Below, piece by piece: positions 1 to 11,819 of a DNA stretch of 64,000 nt (within the stretch, counting starts at the first letter, position 1; each line of letters starts with the position of its first letter). The notes beneath the pieces are model-generated. The model saw only the letters and a list, made by a program, of their open reading frames with translations. It searched no databases and was not told the DNA's origin. The stretch is taken from assembly GCA_006384855.1 (NCBI GenBank), contig VCJN01001044.1:44638-108637 (forward strand), given 5' to 3'. This DNA comes from Tetraselmis striata (lineage: Eukaryota; Chlorophyta; Chlorodendrophyceae; Chlorodendrales; Chlorodendraceae). The translations under genes and the position numbers were made by a program.

Positions 1-3000
1 GCCAGCATGACCGTCTTGCAGTTGCCGCCCAGCGCGTCGCGCAGCACGCTGGTGAGCTTGGACTGGCGGAAGGGGACGTGGCCCGCCTTCTTGGCCAGCG
101 CGTTGACGGTCTGCTCCAGGAAGGACAGCGACTTGTTGATGAAGGACGCCTCCTTCAGCGTCTGCCCCGTCACGTTGGTCTTCTTCGTGCGCTCGCTGCC
201 CGCCAGATCCACCAGGTTCACCTGCGCGCGCGCCAGCAGGCCAGGCACAGAAGCCTCAAGCCAAAGTCAAGGAGTGCGGCCCAATGGCCGGGAGCCAGGG
301 GATAGCTAGTAACCAGTCTATTAATGCCGAAAGTCGGCAATTAGAATAAGAGTATAAATACAAGTAGAAATGGAAAATGTGTTGATGATTTGGATTGTTT
401 TGAAAGAAAGTTGACGGATGCATCTTCAGTCGCATTGCGAATTGATTTCGGAAAGCACTTTTTGTGCGGACCCGACTAAAAGAAACAAAAAATACCAAAG
501 CGCTCTGTCCTCCTGGTCCAATTTCAGATGGATACATCACGATATCATTACAAGAGTTAAGAATATTAACTAGCACACCATTTCTGAGAGCCAAAACTGG
601 GTCTGTCTTGCTGTTGGGTCGGCACCTGTAAGTAAATTGTTTGATTGCGCATTGCCCATGTATTCAGGAAAGTCTATGTGTTTGAAATTAGACTTACCAG
701 TACAGGAAATGCGAACCGAGGCGTGTCGATAAGATTACATTAAGGATTGCTACTAAATTTTATTAGGTAAGGCCGCGAACTTGAACGGGTGATATCCTTA
801 CCGTATTGTCGCAATCCTTAGTGGTACAGTATACCGGTATACGGTATAAATGAACACATAGGATGTACTGGTAAGGACTATACATAGCGCGTACTTTAGT
901 GAGGACTACAAATGACGGCGTGCTTGTAATCAAGCAGTGTAGACATGAATGATCACATGACAGTCCTTAGTACTTCCAAACAGTCTGCTACGAGGGAATA
1001 CATTCAGCCATAATGAGAGTAAACGAGCGGAATGAAATAGAAATGAATGGAATGGAAATAGAAAAAACGTTGGAAGGGTGGCAAATCAAAGACGGCTAGG
1101 GCCTCGCCGTTTATAATCATTTGCCACCTTGTGCGCTAGAACTGGGAGCCCGGGCTCTACAATGTAGAAATAAGAGCAGTGCGAAGAAGAACCTGCCCCG
1201 CCCCCCCATCCCTGACAGATGCCGGATGAGGTCGGTACTACACCGGATTGTTATTCGCAGTGTTCGTATCACAGGGTCAACCACACCCAAATATCAATCT
1301 TGCCACAATCGCCCGGAGGCTCGGATGTAGGACCAGCAGATGGCGAATTCCGGCACATCTCCTATTGATATTCATTTACCCCACCAGCATCCTAGCATTG
1401 CGCTGAATGAGCGAAGCGTGACTGGACAGGGCGGAAAGGGGGTCCAGTGGGGAAGGGGGCCGGGGAGGGGGGGGGGGGGGAGCTCACCTTGGACTTGATG
1501 GCGCGCTCGCTGGCGTCGGAAGACCCGCGCATCTCGAGGTGCACCGTGAAGATGCAGTGCGAGCGCGACGAGTTGGAGTTGAGCACATGCTGCGCGGTGG
1601 AGCGGCCGGCCTCGCCCATGAAGAACATGCCGAGGGCTTCCTCCTCGCTGCGCACCTCCCGCATGCTGAGGCCGCGCACCTGCCGCACATCGGAAAGCGG
1701 GAGAAGGGCAGGGAGACAAGGCGGGGGGGGGGGGGGGTGGGTAGGAGAGTTGGCACTGCTGGCGTTGGCCAAGCCGATATTATCGTGGCATGGCGTATCA
1801 CGGCCCGTATGCCATGGCATGTCCTGTCATGATGGGCAGTGCATGCTGGCATCCCAAAACATTGCGATGTGATGTCGTGCCATGAAGCAGTCCCAACGGC
1901 GAGATCCCAGCCCCAGGCGCTGTGCTATCGCAACAGCATCAGCACCGCCAGTTGGCTGCGGGGCCCGGCTGCGGCAGCAGTGCCCGCGGAGGCCAGCTTG
2001 GGGTGGGATACCCCGGGCAGATGCACCGCCCCACTGTGGCACCTCGCTGTCTCGCGGTATGGCATCCCGGGCGCACGGTTGGCCCCACCTTGGTGACGTT
2101 GTTCTCCTCGATGACGTGCAGCTCCGTGGAGCCGGGGCTGTCTGACAGCAGGTCATACATCATCTGCCATGACACCCCAAAGGGGGGGGAGGGAGAGGGG
2201 GTTAGTGGGCAGAGGCAAGCCGACCCGCTGCGTAGGGTGCATTGGGCAGGGCTGTGGGCGCACCTCGTTGTAGATCTCCAGGTACGTCACCCACACCTTG
2301 TACATGCGATCCACGCGAAGGTCGATCTCCCTTTGGCGAGAGACGCAAGAGGGGGTCAATGTCACAGGCTGGGAGGAGGGTGGGGGTCGGGGATGGGGGG
2401 GAAGTGGAGGGGGCGGAGGGGCACCTGAAGATCTGGTGGATGGTGCGGGGGATGATGCCACGCTGCTGGTATGATTTGGGGTCGCCGGCCATGGTGAATG
2501 TCTTGCCGGCGCCCGTCTGCCATGGCCAGCCAGGCACACGGTTAGCGCCTGCCTGATCGGAAGACGCTGCGCGTGCTTTGCATGTGTGGGGTTGGGGTGG
2601 GCAAGGGGGGGGGGGGGGGGGGGCGGGGGGGGGGGGGGGGCACCTGTCCGTAGCAAAAGATTGTGCCGTTGTAGCCGGTGAGGACGTTGTCCACCACGTC
2701 GGCGGCACAGTCGTTGTAGATGCTCTCCTGGGTGGCATTCTCCAGGTAGCCGTCATACTGCAGGTGCGCGGGCGGTGTCAGCAGCAATAGAATGCCATCG
2801 GGAGCGGCGTACTGAAGGTGGGTGGGGTGGGGGGGGGGGGGGGGACCTTGAAGGAGAGCGTGTCCTTCTGGCGCTCGTGCTCGTGCTTGTCGAACCCCAC
2901 GCTCACGGTGCAGCCATCGTTGCCAACGCTGCGCACCACCACGCCGCATCAGACAGGAAGAACTGGGAGGTGGGCGGTAGGCGCTGCCTGCTGGCTGCTG

Positions 3001-3094
3001 GCTGCTGGCTGGGCGGGGCAGCTCACCTGAGTCGCTGGGTGGGCTGGGAGGTGGGCCGCACGCGGATGTACACTTTGATGAACGACTTCACCAT
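1..3094 (-). CDS. Kinesin-9 (KIF9-like) motor domain, 5' part of gene, C-terminus off window
   Basis: ATP-driven microtubule motor; kinesin-9 proteins act mainly in cilia and flagella. Eight exons join in one frame: 3094-3027, 2928-2847, 2757-2644, 2516-2425, 2330-2264, 2163-2089, 1679-1488, 221-1. Together they give 303 residues that run past the left edge. Visible motifs are the P-loop GQTGAGKT (residues 87-94), YLEIYNE before the split at 2264, switch I NSNSSRSH (200-207), switch II DLAGSE (235-240) and the kinesin-9-typical [10 protein letters not shown] (258-267). The start ATG at 3094 lies in a good context (CACCATGG), followed at once by the first motor strand [13 protein letters not shown]. 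The neck, stalk and tail are missing because the window ends. Three of seven introns start with GT plus a C homopolymer. Motor-family assignment is firm; the 9A versus 9B subfamily is not resolved. Confidence 0.93.
222..1487 (-). other. Long AT-rich intron 7 of the kinesin gene
   Basis: This 1.27-kb intron separates the switch I exon from the switch II exon. The other introns of the gene are roughly 100-400 bp. It starts GTGAGCT followed by a C run (G run on + at 1467-1480) and ends in GCGCGCGCAG. From about 300 to 1370 it is AT-richer than the exons and holds no convincing coding frame. A compact hairpin at 1074-1129 (arms GGTGGCAAAT and ATTTGCCACC, inner stem around GACGGC/GCCGTT) resembles a miniature foldback element. 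The expansion is probably a decayed insertion, but no terminal repeats were found. Confidence 0.6.
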
Positions 3095-3201
3095 GGTGCC
3101 GCTCCCCGATCGGTCGACGTCGGGGCGCTAGTGACTGAGGCGACGCAGGCGGCAGGTGAGTTTCCCACTTTGCGCGCGCAGGTCAGCTAGCGCCTGGTCA
3201 C

Positions 3202-3390
3202 ATGCGACGCGAGCGCCCCGTTGGAACGTCCGGCCTGACCACCCTGTTGGACCGGTCGCCCGCAAGCGCTCTCGCCGCCAGCTCGCCTCGACGCGTCGCG
3301 CTGGGCAGCTGTACAGAGTCGGCGCAGCTGACCGCGGGGATCCCAGTGACGCCACTGTACGGACTGACAGCTGCTGTGCCCTGCCACTAG
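3202..3390 (+). CDS. Possible small ORF head-to-head with the kinesin gene
   Basis: A 62-codon ATG frame of high GC content starts 108 bp from the kinesin start on the opposite strand. The product is rich in Ser, Ala, Arg and Thr and resembles no family I know. A donor-like GGCAG|GTGAGT and an acceptor-like GCGCGCAG lie just upstream at 3150-3182, so this could be the first coding exon of a divergent gene. It could equally be a chance frame in a GC-rich promoter. No downstream exon was identified. Confidence 0.2.
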   Translation: MRRERPVGTSGLTTLLDRSPASALAASSPRRVALGSCTESAQLTAGIPVTPLYGLTAAVPCH

Positions 3391-4841
3391 CGGGTCGCCT
3401 CTACTGTTCGCGTCTGCATGCCGGCGACCTCAAATGGCGCGATTGTGCGCGTGCAACGCGCGCGAAGCCTGACGACAACCGCCGCCTGCTGATACTCCGC
3501 TTCCCGATACAGCCGCGTACTGTACACGGTAAACCTCGCAGCAGGTAGGGATTGCCCTACTGTAATATCGTTACCTTAAAAGAGCTATGATGGTCGCTAC
3601 TGATGTGAATTAAAAAAAGGTCAGTAACAATAAATCCACCGCTAAAAGCAGCAGTCCTGACTAACGGATCAACGACACGCAAGCCGCTTAAAAGCGGCCC
3701 GCATCCCGCACAATGCGGGATGAATGAGGGATGCGCGCCCGAGTCTCAGAGTCCGGTCTACTCGCGCACGTGTGTAGCGACCAGGGCGAGGGTGATCCGC
3801 AGATGCGCTGTGCAGCTTCGGAAACGGGATGGCGGACGAATCTGCGCCGTCTGCTGAGGCAGCGAGCACGCTCTCGAGCCGCCACCAAGCTGAGGACCCC
3901 GAGAAAATCTTGCGAGTACGGCCTCCTGGTGAGTCCGGGTGGTGCACCGAGTGCCCCGCGATGAGAGGGCGCCGCGATCGGCGGCCAAGCATGCGACACC
4001 GCACACAATGCGGCGCCCCCCCCTGCTCACCTCACGTCTTCACCCACTGTGCCGCACCGTGCCTGTGTACTCCGACATGGTTTCATGCGTGTACAGGTGT
4101 GAATTACAAAAAGGGCAGTTCCCCAGAATTACAGGTACCCGTATTAGTCTCAGCAGGATCTCTGGGTTTTGACATTTGTCAGGGCTTCACCAGGTTATGT
4201 TAGGTTAAATAATTGTAGTGCCTCCGTCATCCCCGCCGCCGGGCGCGCCAGGGACCAGTCACAAGTCCACGTCAGATGCACCGTCAGCAGCACCCGGACA
4301 CCCTCGCGCCTCAGCTGACCGGCCATAGCCGTACCCGTATCCACACAAGCAAGCAAGATCTTAGAGCAGCAGCACACAGCATGCGGACATGCGCAACCGG
4401 ACGCTTTTCGGGTCCCGCTGAAATTGCCTGACGTATGTCATATATTACTGTCTAACTTTCGTATATTATTCGGGATATTTGACAGCACGCGAGGGAGCAC
4501 CGATCGATTATCTCCTTGTCTCCACGCGTTTTCGTACCTGCTGTACGGCGCGGTGTTCAGCAATTCTCCTACCAGCCGCATCAACCTGTTGACGATGCCA
4601 CGATGGGTCGCCTCCCGCCACACCACCGCAGTTCACAATCTGCTCCGCCACAGTCGACAGCTCTCAGACCAGTAGACAGCAGCGACCTCGGTAAGGAGGC
4701 AAGAAGCCCCCCCGCCGACATCACCCGCAGTGCCCGGCGACCTGCCGCCGCGTTGGTACCCAGCCACAACACGTGCACACTATAACTTCATTATTTAGTA
4801 GTTAAACCGCCGCGCCACTCGACACACCCCACGCCACCAGC
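3391..4841. other. Intergenic region with dispersed-repeat modules
   Basis: No supported gene. It holds one copy of a short dispersed repeat at 3600-3725 (a TGTGAATTA start, then an AAGCCGCTTAAAAGCGGCC palindrome and a CATCCCGCA tail) and a second module at 4096-4130. Both have relatives near 25.75 kb, 31.2 kb and 56.0 kb. The last ~60 bp before 4842 are AT-rich (CTATAAC, then TTATTTAG) and are the likely core promoter of the plastid-protein gene. Confidence 0.5.
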
Positions 4842-5466
4842 ATGGCTTCCGCCCTCCTTCGCGCCCCCGCGTCCACTGTGCACGCAACCTCGAGCGGTCC
4901 CCGAAGCCGAAGCACTGCGTCGTCCAGCCTCAGTCACCGGCGGCCGGCGGTCGCCGGCCGCGCCGTCCGGGTGGCCGCCAAGCCGAGCGAGACGGAGAAG
5001 CACTTTGAGTTCCGCGAGGACGTGGGGGAGTGCGACCTCGCGGACGTCAAGGACGTGAGCCCCCCCCCCCCCCCCCCCCCCCCCCACCTCCCACGGCCCC
5101 CCTCTGCCGACCCCGGCACCCCCTCCCCCGAGACCCCCCATCCCCTGTCCTCGCCTACTCCGAGTCTAGCCGCTCGAATATACGCGCCCCTTTTGACGAG
5201 ATGCCCGGGCTGCCATGTCCCTGCGCCGCCGATCAATTTGTCTCTTTGTGTCCGCTGGCGATGGCCCAGTCAAATCTACTTCCATCAATGTGGTGGGATG
5301 AATGGGGACTCGCGGAATAACAAAGTGCGCTTTCACCTGTGTACTTCCAATTTTGTCGACAGCATTGCGCGCTTATACAGGTACATCAACACGCATCAAC
5401 GCGAGTACTCTGCCCCCAGGCTTTCCACGAGTGAAAATGCGCCACCGCGTTCGCCGGTTTTTCGTC

Positions 5467-5564
<98 letters not shown>

Positions 5565-6027
5565 GTCCGAGTGTGTTTCGTCTATGAGTGTATGGTGTGT
5601 GTTGTCAATTCGTTGAATTTTGAGGTATGCAATATATACACGGATGCAAACTTCGCTCGGCCATGCTATTGGGGAGACGTGCATCCGTATGCATGTTGAC
5701 GGCACAGGGGTTTGTTTTGTTTTCGCTGGCGGCCGCGTATGATCATCAATGTCCCGCCATTGCCTCTATTATGTGTGCACTCCCTGGACTTGCGGTGCCG
5801 GACTCGGAATGCGGGCGCATCTGTGCGGCGGCCTGACGCGTGTGCCCCCGGCTTGCTTGCAGGCGCTGGACGCGTGCGCGGGGCTGGAGGGGCAGGAGCT
5901 GGAGGACTGCTGGGCCAGCTTCAACTGCAACGTGGAGAAGGTGACCAACCACTACGCCAAGGTGGCCGGCGTGGAGCCCAAGCTCAAGAAGGAGGCCGAC
6001 GCCGACAAGGCGAACGGCGCGGAGTGA
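4842..6027 (+). CDS. Small Cys-rich putative plastid protein, two exons
   Basis: Exon 1 is 4842-5054 and exon 2 is 5863-6027, joined in phase 0 to give 125 residues. The first ~48 residues are rich in Ser, Arg and Ala, lack acids and end in VRVAA, which resembles a green-algal chloroplast transit peptide cleavage site. The predicted mature part (~77 residues) is acidic and highly charged. It has four cysteines at 64, 76, 87 and 93 (spacings C-x11-C-x10-C-x5-C) and a Lys/Glu/Ala-rich tail. The size and paired cysteines recall redox-controlled stromal linkers such as CP12, but CP12 spacing and its AWD-VEEL core are absent, so that name is not given. The intron (5055-5862) starts GTGAGC followed by ~24 C residues and contains a TG microsatellite. 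The function is not recognised. Confidence 0.75.
5468..5563. repeat. (TG)n microsatellite in the intron of the plastid-protein gene
   Basis: About 95 bp of almost pure TG dinucleotides, interrupted by two CG steps near 5522-5528. It lies in the single intron, well away from both splice sites. Confidence 0.97.
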
Positions 6028-8778
6028 GGCGGCTGCCTCGTCACGCATTGACGGGTATTAACGCCGCATCGCCGCCGCTGCTGGATGCAGGCGCACGTAA
6101 CTATTCTAGCCCATTAATAATGCTATTGTTGCCGCCTCCGCCCCGCCCCCTGCCAATCCACCATCCCATTATTCACAGCGCGCTGTCCCTGCACGTGCGC
6201 CCACCCGACATGCCTGTGGTAGTGACTGCTGCCACAGAGCTCTCCTCCGAGCACATGGCCCCAACCGCCCTGGGCACTTGTCCGCGGGGCATCCCCCCTG
6301 GTGCAGGGCAGCTATGCTGCAGCCCCGGTGCTCGGTGCTTTTAGTGGCGTCGGTACCCGTGCCCGTGCATGCCCTAAACGGCAGGGGACACCGCAGCGCT
6401 CGCAAGGCTTAACGGCTACGACGCCAACTTTTGTCTTGCGCTGCATCCGACGAGACATGCGCGTCGAGACCCGGCCTTCAGAGGGCTACAGGCTACGCGC
6501 TTTCATTTGTGGACCCTATGTGGGTTTGTGCAGCCGGCCGTGAGACAGCTGGCCTGTTTAGCATCAAAGACTAAGCAAGAACAAAGTTTTGAAAGAATCA
6601 ATTGCCATGCGCCAGGTGGGACTCCTGTGGGGATGGCCATCCACGGTGTGGAATGCTGGCGGCGGATATGCAGTAGAGCTATGCGAGCGTATGTGTGCCT
6701 CCTCCTCCGCTCTGGCTCATGTATGGATACCATGACGGGCCGTGGCTCGCGCGCCCACCGCGGGCGTATCAACTCTGTCAATCACCTGTCAATACACCAG
6801 CATACATCGCACCGGCTTCCGAGCCTGCACCGGCTGCGAATTCGCGTGTCAATTCGCAGCGCTTCCAGTCAGGCAGTGAAGGCTCGCCGAAGAGGCATCC
6901 ACTTTGCAGAAACCACCGTCAACCAGCCTGTGAACAGTGATGCTGGTTTTTGTGGCCTGGTGTAGGAACGGGGCACTGCCTGCATATGTATATGATGAAT
7001 CAGCACGGATTCCTACAGGTCCGAGTGCCGTTGGCTATCGAGTGACTGTGAAAGCAAGCAGTACCTGCTATCTACATGCACACTTTGACTGCGGCAACGC
7101 TGCAAGAAAATCAGCACCATGGGTGTTTTGTTGGAGATGCGACCGGGCAGCAGCGCGCAGACTTCATTTGCAGCTGTCACGGCGTGATTAATATAGTACA
7201 TTCACATGCGGGCAACAAATATATACTCGGGGATATATCCAATGTATATTACGTACAGTCTGGGCTCGCCTATACGTGCACCCCGACGTCCCGCCCGTGA
7301 AAGCGACAATGAGCTGTATACTGTTGTGAGTCATTGTTGTGATTTTACTCCTTGTTGCTATGTAATGCATGTGACCGTTTAGTGCTGCTGCGACAGCTAC
7401 ATTCTATGGTCAGTTAGAGTGTGTCGGTGGTACATGTATTTCTCAGTACATTATACATTCCAGTCGAATAATATATACTGTACAATGATGTGACGATATC
7501 ATGAGCATCCGCCTGTATCTTATGTAGCAAGTTGTATAGCCACCATCAGGGCATCAGGGCGGACAGAATAACTACTGCAGATGTGATTATATGTTCGTAA
7601 TTAGACGTTATGAGTGCTAGTGGGGTGAATATATGTGTATACATGGGTATACATGTCGTCGTCCTATGATATTACACCGTCGGATACTGCTACACTCGTA
7701 CTCACCATCTCTCTCCCCCCCCCCCTCCACTCCCTCCTCTCTCCCTCTCTCCCTCCCTCTCTCTCTCTCTCTACCTCTCTCGGATATTCAGATGTATATG
7801 TAATTAGCGTGCCCCCACTCAGTTGGTTGTTTGTTTGTGGATGCATTATCGTGCAGCTTTGCGCGATGCAATATATATCACCACAATTATGCTTATGCGA
7901 TCCCCGCATAAGATCCCCGCATGAGTCGATCATGGGCGTGACGTATTCTTAGCTTCTGATCCTTATAGATGCTTACATATAGCAAGTTCACACGGGCAAC
8001 CGCCATGATGCGGGACACACTAAATACGCGGAGGTGTCGTGAGATATGGACCGAGACGAATATGTCCGCAAAGCCGCAACTGTGAGCGGCGGGCCGCCAC
8101 CACCAAGGGCATCATCCCACAATTAAGGTAGTGCGGTGTATGTGGTAGTGCCGCAGCCGAAGAGCGTATACGGAACCGTATACCACTGACACCTGTTCGC
8201 GGCTAGATCCTCAGCTATCGACCATGTATATATCAACCGTATATGGCTGGCGTTGCCGCGCCACTGCCCCGCCGCTGCCAGCACCGAAATTGCGGTTAAC
8301 GACATCAACGGATACGATGCGATTGATTTCTTATCTGCGGTCCACAATGCTATTTCAGGATTGTTACTTGAAGGAGGGGAGGAGGGTTGTAAATTGGGGG
8401 GGAGAGGGGGGGGGGGGGATTGTTCATGTTACCATGTATAACCGCGCCCTCATCTACGTGTGTATCTACCCCAGCGCCCTTCGCGAGGGCCTCTGCCTTG
8501 GCCTCTTCCATGCCGCCCATGACTGGGAACGCCATCGTCAGTTGATGCTAAAGGGAAGACGTAGTGTGGCTGAATCGGTCCGTTGGCATTCTCCGATCGC
8601 CTAGTTTTGCGGAGAGCTTCCGCAATCTCGCCATGTTGGTGGTGGACCTCAATAATCTGGCCCACACGATAAGATGCCCCCCGATGCCGTACCTCCAATT
8701 ATAAAAGGCCTTGCAGTCGCGGATTGGCGCCCCTTCATTATTGAAGGCGACCTGGTGAAGGGAGTAGGTGGCACACCC
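6028..8778. other. Intergenic region, no gene seen; dispersed repeat at 7640-7800
   Basis: This is the 3' flank of the plastid-protein gene followed by about 2.5 kb of mixed-composition sequence. At 7640-7800 lies a repeat made of a GGTATACATGTCG-type lead, a CGGATACTGCT motif and a C/CT-rich tract (7710-7775). An inverted relative is at 30860-31020. A G-rich stretch sits at 8380-8419. The short open frames here show no protein-family signal. Confidence 0.55.
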
Positions 8779-9258
8779 TGTTGTTTCGATTGAGTCTGCT
8801 GAGTTGCGCAGATTCACACAGTGGAGACCACCAGGTTGGTGGGAAATTAAGGAACTTCTGGTATTACAATATTGGTACATTCGCCCATGATGTGTCCTGG
8901 CTCAGAGGTGCTCAGACATCTCTGAGACCTTCTGCACAAATGAGGTTCCTATTCCAGTACCTAAGGCATGTAGGTCGCGCCGCCACAGGCCTAATCAGGA
9001 TGCTGTTAGAGGCTGATTGGTGGAACCTCATTCATTGCCTATGGGCGAGTTATCCCTTGTGAGTGCGTGGCTGGTGGGCCGCTTCAGCCCCACCTGAGTT
9101 GGCAGCTCTGCTCCAGGAGCAGGATTCTGCTCCTGGGCTAGTACTTAATTAGTACTTCCTTACTACTTGGTAGTACCTAAGTCTCAGTAGGTGCTCAGTT
9201 CAGTTGGGGCCAAAACCTTCCCTAGGGTTTTAGCCCTACTTGCACTAGTGCTTCAACA
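8779..9258 (-). repeat. 3' LTR of the copia element
   Basis: 480 bp with inverted termini TGTTG/CAACA, homologous along its length to 15384-15872. It contains a perfect 9-bp-arm hairpin (CAGGAGCAG...CTGCTCCTG, 9113-9136) that is also kept in the other LTR. It differs from its partner by scattered substitutions and small indels, for example near 8823, 9030 and 9145. Confidence 0.93.
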
Positions 9259-9267
9259 CCCCTCCTC
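9259..9267 (-). other. Polypurine tract of the copia element
   Basis: On the coding strand the bases directly before the 3' LTR read GAGGAGGGG. This is the expected place and composition for the plus-strand primer of reverse transcription. Confidence 0.7.
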
Positions 9268-9299
9268 ACGGAGCGCTGGCACTCCGGTGCTTAACACGG

Positions 9300-9870
9300 C
9301 AGGCAAGTCGCTCAAACTGAGGGTTAGGGACAGGCTTGATGAATAAGATATCAGCGAGCATCTCACCGCTGGACACATAGTAGATTCCGACCACGTTGTC
9401 TCGGTGTGCATCCCTCACGAAGTGCAACCTGATGTCCAGATGCTTTGTCCTGCCGGACGCGCTGTCTGTGGACGCAATGGCAATGCACGCCTGGGTGTCC
9501 TCACCCAGCGGCGTGGGCTCCAGTTGGGGGTACCCAGCATTCAGTAAAGGAACTTGTCCTCCTGGACAGCCATGCTGAGTGCAAGTACTCAGCCTCGGCG
9601 GTTGTGGTGCGCGCGGTGTTGTGAACTTGTCCGTGGGGGCAAAGGTGGCAGCGTAATCGATGCCGTCGGTCTGAGAGTGTCCTTTGCAGCACATGCGCGC
9701 CTTGAATCGCGCGACGGGCGGTGCCGTCGGAGTGGTACCTCACCTTGATGATCCGCTTGCAGCGGATGGCCTTGCGTCCGGCAGGCGGCAAGGTGAGCTC
9801 CCAAGTATCACGGGCGATTAGGGCGACGTATTCTGCCTGGATTGCTGACAACCGCTCAGCGGCGTTGTCT
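9300..9870 (-). pseudogene. Remnant of copia reverse transcriptase and RNase H, internally deleted
   Basis: On the minus strand the RT N-terminus is readable from about 9870 (RDTWELTLPPAGRKAI, then KVRYHSDGTARR) to YAATFAPTDKFTT near 9630. The sequence then jumps directly to the RNase H region (TTAEAEYL), LGEDTQACIAIA and GRTKHLDIRLHFVRD, and ends near 9300 with SSGEMLADILF. The RT palm with the YVDD catalytic motif, the thumb and the first half of RNase H are absent. At least two frameshifts separate the readable pieces. This deletion alone makes the copy non-autonomous. Confidence 0.85.
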
Positions 9871-10499
9871 GACCCGATGGCCTCGTTGCAGGACTGGGGG
9901 TCGCCTGCTGTTTCTCCGGCCGACAGGGCTGCGGCTGAGAGCATGGCTCGATCAGGGGAGGTGAAGTTGCCGGACACGTGAGCGGAGCTGCGGTCTCGTC
10001 CGGGGAGAGCGGGAACATTGCACTCGCGGTAGCGCACGTTGTCTGTGCGCACGCGCCCGGAGGTGAGTTGTCCTGTACCGCGGGGCCGGGCTGCGCTGGT
10101 TGCCGGTCCGCTGGGACAGGCTGGTGGAGGCGTCGGGGTCGGGGCTGCTCCTGATGTCGTTGCTAGATGACTGAGACCGGGCTGGTGCTGTGGGGATTCG
10201 TGGCATCATCGGGGTGATGGGCTGCGGTGTGGGTCCGGGGGGTTCGTTCACGAGGCTCGGGGGGGCTTGGGGGCGGCGTCACGTGCGCCTGCTGGGTTGT
10301 CGTCTGGCGCGTCGCTGTCGCCCGATGCTGCAGAGTCACTATCAGCGTGTATGGGACCACCCGGGGGGTCAACCGTGGGTCAACCCCTCCTGAGCCGGGA
10401 CTGCCTGTCCCCTCCTGAGAGGCAGGTCCCTCCTCAGGCAGGGACGGGTCAAAGCGGCCCAGGCGATCTGTTTCGTCTGGCAACGGTGGTGCGGGTATC

Positions 10500-11340
10500 G
10501 GGGAGCCACAGCAGCCACGCCGGGGAGTCAGGCAACCCACAAAGATTCCCTCACGGGCTGCGACAGCATCCTTGGTGCGGGTGCCGCGCGGCGCGTGGAC
10601 GGACGCAGGGCAGCCAGCCACACGCAAGCAGTGAAGCAAAAAACGGTCTCTGCCCTGTCAGAAGTTGCAGCGGGACGGAGGGTGCGGTTGTGAAGGCGAG
10701 CCGCAACCGCCATGGCAAACTGCCAGAACTCGGGACCCGGGCCAGAGTAGTTCATCATGCATCAAGCCAACACGTAAAGGGTGTACGCCGTGCGCTCGAT
10801 CAGCCCATTCTGGAAGTGGTTGTAGGGGGCAGAGTACGTTCGTGCGATGTTGAGGTCGCCGGAGAGACGAATGAATTCCGTGTTGCGAAACGCAGAGTCA
10901 TGGTCGAGACGGACAGCTCGCATGGCGCACCCCAGACTGGCCGCCATGCTGTGAAGGGCGCGAAGGCGCGCTGGAGCTGCAGCTCGGGATCTGCAGAAGT
11001 AGACTGCAACCAGGGAAGTGGCGTAGTCGGTGGCTCCACGGACGCAGGTGCTGCCCTGCAGGGATTTCGTGGAATTCTGCCAGAGGCCCCGCGCGACAAG
11101 TGGGAAGGGCTCTGCGGGCTTGGGGTGGGTGCCTCGGGGACGGGGTGCCACGGTGGACTTGACGATAGCGCGCGCCCTGCAGAAAGGGAGCGAGCACTTG
11201 GCGGGAACAGCTCCAGTTCCAAGCGACCCGGCTCACACAATGGCGTCCATACTGCGCTCATTGAGGTGAGCTAAGCGCGCATGCCATAGCTGCTTGGCAA
11301 GGGGGGAGAGGGCGCAGATGTTTCTGCGAGCAGGAGTGTA
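10500..11340 (-). pseudogene. copia GAG-pre-integrase and integrase core, frameshifted
   Basis: LWHARLAHLNERSM at about 11310-11245 is the GAG-pre-integrase signature and is followed by an in-frame TGA. The integrase core is open from 11151 to 10762 and retains all three acidic residues: D in GATDYATSLVAV, D in RLDHDSAFRN, and E in HFQNGLIERT. The C-terminal part (PEFWQFAMAVAARLHNR) continues in another frame to about 10530. The family role is insertion of the cDNA into the host genome. The catalytic triad is intact in sequence, but the polyprotein is broken before and after it. Confidence 0.85.
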
Positions 11341-11639
11341 GGGGCGGCTGCATCAGCGGACGTGTGTGATGATCTGTGCCCGCAGGACGAGCAGCCTTTC
11401 GTTGGTGTGCAGCGGGATCATGGTTTGGTCCGGCAGTTCCATGCGTGGGTCGTCAGGCGTGCGGGCGATTCGGAGGCCAGCCCGGGAGTCCCTTGCCTGT
11501 CGACCGCTGAACAGGCGGAGGGACGTCCCCGTTCGTTTTGCGAGCGAGGTCAGGTACGTGCAGACAAGCATGGGCCGCCCCCCGGACGGGTTGGCCACTG
11601 CTGGCGCGCAGCAACTGGTGGATAGTGCCTGTGCCAACG

Positions 11640-11763
11640 GCGTAGGCGCCGAGTCCGTGAACCCGGCGCTGTGGAATGGTCTGGTAGTCGCTGAAGTCAG
11701 AGAGAACTGACGACATGTGGCCCGCTGCCCCTGTGTCAAACACCCACCAGCCCAGAAATGTGC
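11640..11763 (-). pseudogene. copia aspartic protease segment
   Basis: WWVFDTGAAGHMSSVL (catalytic Asp codon at 11735-11737) matches the Ty1/copia protease active site, normally W-x-D-S/T-G-A. The segment lies in the same open frame as the methyltransferase C-terminus upstream and ends in VHGLGAYAVGTG-like sequence. In these elements the protease cuts the Gag-Pol polyprotein. Confidence 0.85.
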
Positions 11764-11819
11764 GCAGGGCGAGATGGGCGCTGGTCGTGGCGGGGTGCAG
11801 ATGGGCAGTTCTCAGTGAG

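Noticed and set aside
1447..2756. Long plus- and minus-strand open frames overlapping the kinesin exons in other frames
   Set aside because: They follow the C/G runs through introns and give Pro- or Gly-rich low-complexity products; the spliced kinesin explains the region.
4842..5699. 285-codon open frame starting at the plastid-protein ATG
   Set aside because: It reads through a clear donor into the C tract and TG microsatellite (poly-Pro, then Cys-Val repeats); splicing at 5054/5863 gives the sensible protein.
4842..6027. Calling the plastid protein CP12
   Set aside because: Cysteine spacing and the conserved CP12 core are absent; only size, targeting and acidity agree.
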